DNA from: Candidatus Hydrogenedentota bacterium
GTDB taxonomy: Bacteria; Hydrogenedentota; Hydrogenedentia; Hydrogenedentales; SLHB01
Assembly (NCBI GenBank): GCA_003557825.1
Contig: PWNM01000242.1
Span: forward strand, 1-5,314
Reading direction: 5' to 3'
DNA: 5,314 nt
Every line of letters begins with the position of its first letter. The first letter of the stretch is position 1. Position numbers and translations under genes: made by a program. Positions 1 to 4,948 of this stretch are shown piece after piece. The notes under the pieces are model-generated. The model ran no database searches, was not told the origin of the DNA, and worked only from the letters and a program-made list of their open reading frames with translations.

Positions 1-128
1 ATAAACATCGAATAGTGGACGAAACTGGTTGGACGGTAAAGATGACGCCATTATGATTCAAATCTCAAGGCCTCATCATGGTTGACGATGCGCTTCCATG
101 AATATGCGACCATTAGAGGCATCTATAA
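1..128. other. AT-rich stretch without a recognisable gene
   Basis: All three forward frames are closed by stops and the short translations resemble no family I know. The stretch is much poorer in GC than what follows: 24 of 60 bases are G or C at 1-60, against 38 of 60 at 121-180 (hand counts). The change coincides with the point near 129 where recognisable protein similarity begins. The stretch may therefore be foreign or inserted sequence that cut off the upstream part of the next remnant. I see no repeat copy, promoter or RNA gene in it. Confidence 0.5.
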
Positions 129-428
129 CGCGACGGGCGGCCGATGCAGCCGGGGCGGTTCTACTTCTGTCGCGTGTTCGAGCCCGATCAGTCGGCCCCG
201 GTCATCAGGTCGATCGAAGCGAACAAAGAGACCGGGATCATCACGATCCAGGCGGAAGGGTACCAGGAGATTCTGTGGATCTCCTGCGGACGAGTCGTCC
301 TATCAGGGCCGACGTTCGACCCCGAACGTGCACGCCAGCACGACCGCTACGTCCGGGCGATGCTGCGCGGCCCGCAAGGCGACACCTACACGCAGCCTTT
401 CCGGTTAACTGACCGAGTCGCACCTTAG
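129..428 (+). pseudogene. C-terminal remnant, possibly of a PHP-domain phosphoesterase-like protein
   Basis: The frame is open from 129 (after TAA at 126-128) to TAG at 426-428. It reads RDGRPMQPGRFYFCRVFEPD, then a beta-rich stretch with EGYQEILWISCGRVV, and ends in YVRAMLRGPQGDTYTQPFRL. The ending 'YVRAxLxGxxGxxYTQPFxL' and the 'I.WIS.GrVV' strand resemble the C-terminal tail of secreted or cytosolic PHP/metal-dependent phosphoesterase-like proteins, recalled from memory. The histidine-rich metal-binding N-terminal part is absent. The ATG at 144 lies inside the conserved block and has no Shine-Dalgarno, so this is a stump, not a small gene. The break point near 129 matches a shift from AT-rich to GC-rich sequence. 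I am fairly sure it is a 3' gene fragment; the family name is tentative. Confidence 0.45.
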
Positions 429-642
429 TCGAGGAGTACGGCCACAACACCGAGGGGCTTCCCGTGAAAGCGTCTTCCCGGGGACCCTGACCTGAGCGGC
501 GGGGGAGCATGTTGTGCGCGTGTAAGTGACGGGGACGCGCCCGGGATTCGTGGGCCTCGCGGGCGTGAGCATCCGCCCGGAGGGCGCGCCTGCACAGAGG
601 CAACTGACCGTGGAAGACTTTGAATTCTGCGACCCGGCATAA
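413..642 (+). pseudogene. Frameshifted, stop-interrupted C-terminal remnant of an unidentified protein
   Basis: Two short pieces in different frames look like one decayed C-terminus. In frame 2, 413-492 reads LVEEYGHNTEGLPVKASS and ends at TGA (490-492). In frame 1, 496-642 reads GEHVVRV, then an in-frame TAA (523-525), then VTGTRP...VGLAGVSIRPEGAPA...LTVEDFEF and a stop at 640-642. Joining them needs one frameshift near 490 and tolerance of the TAA. The phrases have protein-like composition with alternating hydrophobic residues, as in a beta-sandwich C-terminus, but I cannot name the family. The first piece overlaps the last codons of the preceding remnant in another frame, so its left limit is uncertain. 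It could also be a chance reading in GC-rich DNA; the second piece is the more convincing. Confidence 0.3.
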
Positions 643-651
643 TTCGCCGGG
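633..651 (+). other. GC hairpin at the end of the remnant gene
   Basis: CCCGGC (633-638) and GCCGGG (646-651) form a perfect 6-bp stem with a 7-base AT-rich loop, overlapping the TAA at 640-642. No T tract follows, so it does not meet the usual picture of an intrinsic terminator. It lies immediately left of repeat copy A. Confidence 0.35.
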
Positions 652-710
652 GTTGGCGCCCCCCACAGCGCTACGCCGCCGCCCCTTGCGGAATCAGATT
701 CCCTGTCAGT
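652..710 (+). repeat. Dispersed ~52-60 bp repeat, copy A
   Basis: The best-conserved part is 683-710 (CCCTTGCGG, AATCAGATT, CCCTGTCAGT). It matches copy B (2912-2939) at 26 of 28 positions and the reverse complement of copy C (4893-4920) at 23 of 28. Similarity continues leftwards: ACGCCGCCGCCCC (673-685) is identical in copy C, and CCCCAC (661-666) is found in all three. GTT at 652-654 lines up with GTT in copy B. It stops abruptly after TCAGT, where this copy runs into AT-rich DNA. The core here contains a perfect dyad, GGAAT-CAG-ATTCC (690-702). It separates GC-rich gene remnants on the left from the lower-GC lyase gene on the right. Confidence 0.85.
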
Positions 711-754
711 ATTAATTGACCGAATTTCGATAAACCTGATTGTGAACAAAGACC
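711..754 (+). promoter_or_regulatory. AT-rich leader of the lyase gene, possible promoter
   Basis: This 44-base AT-rich spacer joins repeat A to the lyase gene. TTGACC (716-721) resembles a -35 box, but the best hexamer 17 bases further on, ATTGTG (739-744), is a poor -10, so the promoter call is weak. There is no strong Shine-Dalgarno before ATG 755. GAGAAG at 757-762 could serve the second in-frame ATG at 767, with a short 4-base spacing. The dyad in repeat A lies 53-65 bases before ATG 755 and could act as an operator, but copies B and C have no such placement. Confidence 0.25.
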
Positions 755-2812
755 ATGAGAAGCGATATGAATCCATTCAAGACATTGGTCAGCCCGACCG
801 GAAAGATACTATTGGGTGTTATGTTGGCTGCTACGGTACTGTGTATGACAGACTTATCGCTGGTCAGCGCAGCGCAGGTTGGCGATAACTTGCCTGCGTT
901 TCCAGGAGCCGAGGGGGCGGCTAAATTTACACCCGGAGGCCGGGGAGGAGATGTGTATCATGTCACCAATATGAACCCCTCAGGAGAGGGAAGCCTTGCT
1001 TACGGGATTGAAACGGCCGATGGGCCACGCACTATTGTGTTCGACATCGGTGGTACCATCCATTTTGACGAAACATTCAATGTTCGTAAGAAAAAGAGAT
1101 TGACAATTGCAGGGCAAACGGCCCCCGGAGATGGTGTAACGCTTCGGTTCGACGATGGCGGATTACGCATAACGGACTGTGAAGACATCATTATAACCCA
1201 TTTGCGACTTGTCAATGGATCGAATGCAACGCGAGCGGAGAATCTTCGTACGGATGGCTCAAAGAACATTCTACTGAGCCATCTCAGTATACGCTGGGGA
1301 GGACGTAATAATTTTGTAGTTCGTCCTGACGGACCCTTAACGGCACAATACTGGATTCATGCTGAGCCCACGGATCGGCAAAAAGGTGGATGGTTTGGCC
1401 ACATGAGACCAGAGCAAGGTAAATACAATATAACAGTACGGAAAAGTCTGGGTATTCATCAATACACACGCAAGAATATGTTCCAGATTGGACGGTACGA
1501 GTTCATTAACAATGTAACGTTCAATGGAGGATTTCAGCTTCACAGGCCCTACTATATTATGCACCCACCCCGGGGCGCCCACCAGCGATTTCATGGCAAT
1601 ATCATCGGTAATGTGATGATCGATGGCTGGAATCCACCACCGTACACCTTAGGATTCGGTCGCAAGGCCCGGGTATACATAAATGACAACATGCGGGACA
1701 GTGATCCCCGTGCGCCCTTCTCGCCAAAACCAGCAGATGACAACATCGTTGATAACACCATCCTGGATGTTGGCGGTTATCGCGGCGATCAGTTTGAACA
1801 AGTAAACCGCCCCCTATCTCTAAAAATGGCCAGAAACCTTGATACCAAACCGGTAAGCCCTCGCCAGGCCTATATTGATGTGCTTTCACGCAGTGGCGCT
1901 TCCATAGTGCGTGATGTGCATGATCACCGATATGTACGCGACATCATGAACAAGAACGCACCCAACAAAAACAGCAGGCGTCCACTTACCAGGTGGCTGG
2001 ATGACATACCTGGCGATCCTTTTCCCAAGCTTGATCCGGGGACACCTCCACATAGCGCGGCAAGGGACGGAATACCGGATTTCTGGAAAGAAAAACAAGG
2101 TCTTGATTCCCAGGTTGCCTATCATCAGAGATTTACGGACGAGGGGTACACTTATTTGGAGAAGTATCTGCATTGGTGTCTGAGGCATAGCTTGCCACCC
2201 CCGAGTACGAAGACCAGAATAATGATAGTCTCTACAGCATATGGACAGGGTGGCCATGCAACCGTGTCTTGCACTGAAGGACATAAGAACATCGATGCAT
2301 CCGGTAACGGCTCGATTACCGTTGGCCAAATAGATGGAACCCCAATTTATGGCCTGCTCAGATTTGATATTTCCGAGGTTGAACCGGGTATGCTCAACGA
2401 TGCCGTTCTGGAGTTATCTATTTTGGAACTGAATGGTGCTGGTCAGTTTCGAGTGCTTGGACTTGACCATGATCGCGATAAACAGATATGGCCGGATGGG
2501 TATATCACACCAGAAGATGCACCTGCTCTTAAAGCCAAGAGTAACTCTATTGAGATCATTCGCGATGATGTTATCCTTTTAGGAGACCTTGAGTTTGATA
2601 AAGATATTGCCAGATTGACCAATCCTAACCTTGCGGTCTTTCTAAATCTGGCCATGTATTACCGAGGGCAAAAGGAGAGTGATCTGGTAACTCTACTCTT
2701 CAAGCCGTTGAGTGTGGAAGGGGTACCTAAAGGAACGGTCGAGTTTTTTACAGATAACCGTGAAGGGAATGGGTTTGTGCCTCGCCTAATATTGGATGGG
2801 ATACCAAGGTGA
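755..2812 (+). CDS. Secreted PL1-like pectate lyase family protein with C-terminal DNRLRE/CBM96-like domain
   Basis: A 685-residue protein, probably an exported polysaccharide lyase or lyase-like binding protein. Residues 1-40 form a signal peptide: a basic start, hydrophobic KILLGVMLAATVLC, and cleavage near VSAA|QV. C30 is preceded by Leu, so a lipobox is unlikely. Residues 47-400 resemble PL1 beta-helix enzymes: FPGAEG (49-54), TPGGRGG (59-65), VTNMNPSGEGSL, PRTIVFDIGGTI, AGQTAPGDG (119-127). YEFINNVTFN lies further along. The usual 'DHCSxSWxxDE' block is changed to LSHLSIRWGGRNN (174-186), so calcium binding or catalysis may be lost or different. DGIPDFW (438-444) followed by YTYLEKYL is the usual end of PL1 proteins. 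Residues ~485-685 (GLLRFDIS, DAVLELSIL, VPRLILDG) look like a DNRLRE/CBM96-type sugar-binding beta-sandwich. GC is lower than in the neighbours (29 of 60 at 1081-1140, against 38 of 60 at 3961-4020), and the gene lies between direct repeats, which suggests transfer. Start may be ATG 767. The substrate is unknown. Confidence 0.85.
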   Translation: MRSDMNPFKTLVSPTGKILLGVMLAATVLCMTDLSLVSAAQVGDNLPAFPGAEGAAKFTPGGRGGDVYHVTNMNPSGEGSLAYGIETADGPRTIVFDIGGTIHFDETFNVRKKKRLTIAGQTAPGDGVTLRFDDGGLRITDCEDIIITHLRLVNGSNATRAENLRTDGSKNILLSHLSIRWGGRNNFVVRPDGPLTAQYWIHAEPTDRQKGGWFGHMRPEQGKYNITVRKSLGIHQYTRKNMFQIGRYEFINNVTFNGGFQLHRPYYIMHPPRGAHQRFHGNIIGNVMIDGWNPPPYTLGFGRKARVYINDNMRDSDPRAPFSPKPADDNIVDNTILDVGGYRGDQFEQVNRPLSLKMARNLDTKPVSPRQAYIDVLSRSGASIVRDVHDHRYVRDIMNKNAPNKNSRRPLTRWLDDIPGDPFPKLDPGTPPHSAARDGIPDFWKEKQGLDSQVAYHQRFTDEGYTYLEKYLHWCLRHSLPPPSTKTRIMIVSTAYGQGGHATVSCTEGHKNIDASGNGSITVGQIDGTPIYGLLRFDISEVEPGMLNDAVLELSILELNGAGQFRVLGLDHDRDKQIWPDGYITPEDAPALKAKSNSIEIIRDDVILLGDLEFDKDIARLTNPNLAVFLNLAMYYRGQKESDLVTLLFKPLSVEGVPKGTVEFFTDNREGNGFVPRLILDGIPR

Positions 2813-2830
2813 ACATAATTCAATCCTGCA

Positions 2831-2857
2831 GCAAAGGCCCGATTTTCCCTTTTTTGC
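2831..2857 (+). terminator. Weak candidate terminator after the lyase gene
   Basis: GCAAAGG (2831-2837) can pair imperfectly with CC...TTTGC (2848-2857), and AAAGG pairs perfectly with CCTTT (2848-2852). A run of six T residues (2850-2855) forms part of the 3' arm. The stem is short and has a 10-base loop, but it lies 18 bases after the stop codon, where a terminator would be expected. Confidence 0.3.
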
Positions 2858-2879
2858 GATACTGCTAAAGCAACCGGAT

Positions 2880-2939
2880 GTTAATGACCCCACACCAGGG
2901 CCATGTTGCCACCCTTGCGGAATCAGATTTCCTATCAGT
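2880..2939 (+). repeat. Dispersed ~52-60 bp repeat, copy B (direct to A)
   Basis: The core 2912-2939 (CCCTTGCGG, AATCAGATT, TCCTATCAGT) matches copy A at 26 of 28 positions and the reverse complement of copy C at 25 of 28. To the left, CCCCAC (2888-2893) and GCCATGTTGCC (2900-2910) line up with CCCCAC and GCTACGCCGCC in A, and with the corresponding part of C. Most differences are C/T or G/A transitions plus small indels. It ends at the same TCAGT as copy A, then enters GC-rich DNA. It is in direct orientation to A, 2,229 bases away core to core, and inverted relative to C. Confidence 0.85.
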
Positions 2940-3140
2940 CCGGCACGGCCCTTCGGGCCACCAGCATAGGATAGAAACCAGCACGCTGCATCTTGCGGCA
3001 CGGCGGGCGGGCGAGCTACAACGCTTGGCTGTTTTCAGAACAGTGATGATTCCGATCACCTGTGTTCGTGTTCGCTCTGGTTCAGTTTTCTGTCGTCGGG
3101 CGGGTATGTGCGAAGCGGAAATATTGCGCAGGGCGCGGAC
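2940..3140. other. Intergenic stretch without a recognisable gene
   Basis: No frame gives a convincing protein. It holds a perfect GC hairpin, GGCCC-TTC-GGGCC (2947-2959), 7 bases after repeat B and with no T tract behind it. It also holds a small dyad, GTGAT-7-ATCAC (3043-3059). The frame of the downstream sialidase stump is open back to 2970 (TAG at 2967-2969). Its translation before about 3141 does not look like a sialidase, so the truncation point probably lies near 3141 or the upstream part has decayed. Confidence 0.4.
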
Positions 3141-3278
3141 GGCGCAGGATGGGGCATCGGCTACCCACGCACGATCCAGCGGCCGGACGGCATGTGTGTA
3201 ACCACCTGTTACTACCACGTCGAAGGAGAAGACGAACGCTCCATCGCTTACACGATCCGGGATCCCCATCTGCAATGA
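3141..3278 (+). pseudogene. C-terminal remnant of a sialidase/BNR-repeat protein
   Basis: About 45 codons, ending at TGA 3276-3278, read WGIGYPRTIQRPDGMCVTTC, then YYHVEGEDERSIAYTIRDP. The pattern 'D.GYP.tvqrpDG..vt.YYy......R.I..TiwdP' is the standard last blade of bacterial six-bladed sialidases and BNR-repeat glycosidases (GH33-like). The other five blades and the catalytic Arg triad, Asp and Tyr/Glu region are missing. No ATG with a ribosome binding site precedes it, so it is a 3' stump. It shares the GC-rich composition of the next gene and ends only 60 bases before it. The two were probably once consecutive genes, with the 5' side lost in the event that placed repeat B upstream. Confidence 0.65.
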
Positions 3279-3321
3279 GTATTTCGCGCTGTTCTTTGCA
3301 GATCACGATGGGAACTTGCAC

Positions 3322-3327
3322 GGGAGG
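3322..3327 (+). promoter_or_regulatory. Ribosome binding site of the propeller gene
   Basis: GGGAGG is a good Shine-Dalgarno. It is 8 bases before TTG 3336 and 11 before ATG 3339. ATG is the likelier start by codon choice; TTG is favoured slightly by spacing. The two differ by a single residue. Confidence 0.55.
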
Positions 3328-3338
3328 GCGGCACATTG

Positions 3339-4886
3339 ATGGCGTTTCACAATACGTTGAGAGCGTATGCGGCAGGTTTGTTTGCGATTGCCGCAGGTAT
3401 TGTTTTGGCCGCGGATATGGCGCCCGGGCAAGGGTCTGCCGAACCGATTGAAGTCGGCAGCCGCAAGCAGCTCTTTATCGACAACAAATTCATCGAGTCG
3501 GCGGATAACCTCGAGTTGGTGATGAACCCGCCCTATCAAACCGGTGAACTCTTGATCGCCCCGGACCAACCCTGGGAAGAAGGCGGCACCGTGTTCGTCT
3601 ACTCGAGTGCCTTGAAGGAGGACGGCCGGGTCCGCCTTTGGTACGACTTATTCAGGCCCACCGGGCCGGGACCGTACGACCATGAACGGCGCGTGTGCTA
3701 TGCCGAATCCGACGACGGCGTGTATTTCACAAAGCCGCTGCTCGGATTGCACGAAGTGAACGGCTCGACCGATAACAATGTCGTTTTGCCGGGCGTCATT
3801 GGCGGATGCGCGGTATGGGTGGACCCCAACGCCCCGCCGGAACATCGCTACAAGACGCAGGCCAAGGTCTACCACCCCTCGGGATTCCATATGCACAGCT
3901 CACCGGATGGGCTGCGGTGGGATCTGTTTGCCGAGGTCAACGCCCGAGGAGCTACGGACACCCAAACCATCGTCTTCTGGGACAGGCGCATCGAGCGCTA
4001 CGTGTTCTACGGCCGCGGCAAGGATTATGTGGCCCTCGATGGCCAACGCACCAGCATTCGAAAAGTCCGCCGCCAGGAGTCGGACAATCTGAAGGATTGG
4101 GATACACAAAGCCTCGTGCTCGAGCCCGACGAGATGGATCTTGCCGCGCAGGATACCCCATCGATTCTGCCTCCTGTGGATTATTACGGTGCCACGGTCT
4201 TTCCATACGAAGAGGCCGATCGGGTCTACATCATGCTGGCGCAGGCGTTCTGGCATTTCACCGATCGCGGCTATGACGGCGCTCTCGGTCCTTACACGCG
4301 CGACGTGCGCCTGGCGGTCAGCCGCGACGGCCTCTCCTTCGACCGCGTGGGAGACTGGCGTCCCTTCCTGCGTCCGGGACCGGCGGGACGGTTTGACTCG
4401 AAAGGCGTCTGGGGGCTGCCGAACCCCGTTCGCATGGGCGACGAAATCTGGTTCTACTACGCGGGGACCAACGTGGACCGCACCCAGCGGCCGGCAGAAG
4501 ATCGCGTTGACCCGTATGCGCCGGACGGAGAGCGCCTGGGCGGCATCAGCCGGGCCATTATGCGACTGGATGGTTTCGTATCTGTTGATGCTCCGTATGA
4601 AGGCGGCGAACTTGTCACGCCGCCCATCCGTTTCGAGGGCAATGCGCTCGAGCTTAACCTCGACACCGCCGGTGGCGGGTCGGTCCTGGTCGAAATTCTC
4701 GATGAGAACGGGGAGCCCATACCGGGCTACACGCTTGATGACGCGACACCGCTGATTGGCAACATGGTCCGGTTCCCTGTGAGGTGGGGCGAGCAGCGCT
4801 ACGTCGGCACGCTGGCAGGACAAGTGGTTCAGCTCCGGTTTGTCATGCGAGACTGCAAGCTCTATGCCTTCCAGTTCGTTCCCTGA
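3339..4886 (+). CDS. Secreted five-bladed-propeller glycosidase-like protein with C-terminal beta-sandwich
   Basis: A 515-residue exported protein (516 if TTG 3336 is the start). The N-terminus has an Arg at residue 8, a hydrophobic AYAAGLFAIAAGIVLA, and a likely cleavage at GSA|EP. After it comes LFIDNKFIE (45-53), the entry motif of a protein group common in Planctomycetota and relatives that I associate with the GH32/GH43-like five-bladed propeller fold. Four blade-type motifs S-x-D-x-x-x-W/F are visible: SDDGVYF (124), SPDGLRW (188), SDNLKDW (248) and SRDGLSF (328). FYYAGTN and the RRVCYAES type strands also fit. From about 413 (FVSVDAPYEGGELVTPP) to the end (VLVEILDENGEPIPGY, VQLRFVMRDCKLYAFQF) is a beta-sandwich usual in this group. 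The enzyme activity is not established; D48 is a possible first-blade acid. The sialidase stump lies 60 bases upstream and repeat C begins 6 bases downstream. The frame looks undamaged. Confidence 0.85.
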   Translation: MAFHNTLRAYAAGLFAIAAGIVLAADMAPGQGSAEPIEVGSRKQLFIDNKFIESADNLELVMNPPYQTGELLIAPDQPWEEGGTVFVYSSALKEDGRVRLWYDLFRPTGPGPYDHERRVCYAESDDGVYFTKPLLGLHEVNGSTDNNVVLPGVIGGCAVWVDPNAPPEHRYKTQAKVYHPSGFHMHSSPDGLRWDLFAEVNARGATDTQTIVFWDRRIERYVFYGRGKDYVALDGQRTSIRKVRRQESDNLKDWDTQSLVLEPDEMDLAAQDTPSILPPVDYYGATVFPYEEADRVYIMLAQAFWHFTDRGYDGALGPYTRDVRLAVSRDGLSFDRVGDWRPFLRPGPAGRFDSKGVWGLPNPVRMGDEIWFYYAGTNVDRTQRPAEDRVDPYAPDGERLGGISRAIMRLDGFVSVDAPYEGGELVTPPIRFEGNALELNLDTAGGGSVLVEILDENGEPIPGYTLDDATPLIGNMVRFPVRWGEQRYVGTLAGQVVQLRFVMRDCKLYAFQFVP

Positions 4887-4892
4887 CCGCTC

Positions 4893-4948
4893 ACTGATAG
4901 GAAATTTTATTCCGCGAGGGGCGGCGGCGTGGCTCCGGGGGTGGGGGG
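4893..4948 (-). repeat. Dispersed ~52-60 bp repeat, copy C (inverted)
   Basis: Read on the minus strand, the core 4920-4893 gives CCCTCGCGG, AATAAAATT, TCCTATCAGT. This matches copy B at 25 of 28 positions and copy A at 23 of 28. Upstream on that strand, ACGCCGCCGCCCC is identical to copy A. The far end, CCCCCCAC (4948-4941), matches A (659-666), and B has CCCCAC. The sharp TCAGT end is 6 bases after the stop of the propeller gene, and the opposite end directly abuts the first recognisable sulfatase codons. It is inverted relative to A and B, so B and C bracket 2892-base-region neighbours: the sialidase stump and the propeller gene. Confidence 0.8.

Noticed and set aside
298..306. CCTATCAG-like octamer resembling the repeat end
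   Set aside because: No further similarity to the repeat on either side, and it lies within the coding pattern of the remnant; a chance match.
241..776. Minus-strand open frames across the left remnants and repeat A
   Set aside because: The translations are Arg/Pro/Ala/Ser-rich and featureless, as expected for shadow frames in GC-rich DNA.
2786..2939. Repeat read as a coding piece: on the minus strand of B (and A), or plus strand of C, it gives LIGNLIPQG-like peptides
   Set aside because: The peptide is kept only over about 9 residues. Copy A then meets a stop, and the nucleotide matches extend past it with indels that break the frame. A non-coding repeat explains the pattern better.
2947..2959. 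GC hairpin as an intrinsic terminator
   Set aside because: Stem of only 5 bp with a 3-base loop and no T tract after it.
683..4920. CRISPR array
   Set aside because: Only three copies, about 2 kb apart, one inverted, with genes and not short spacers between them.
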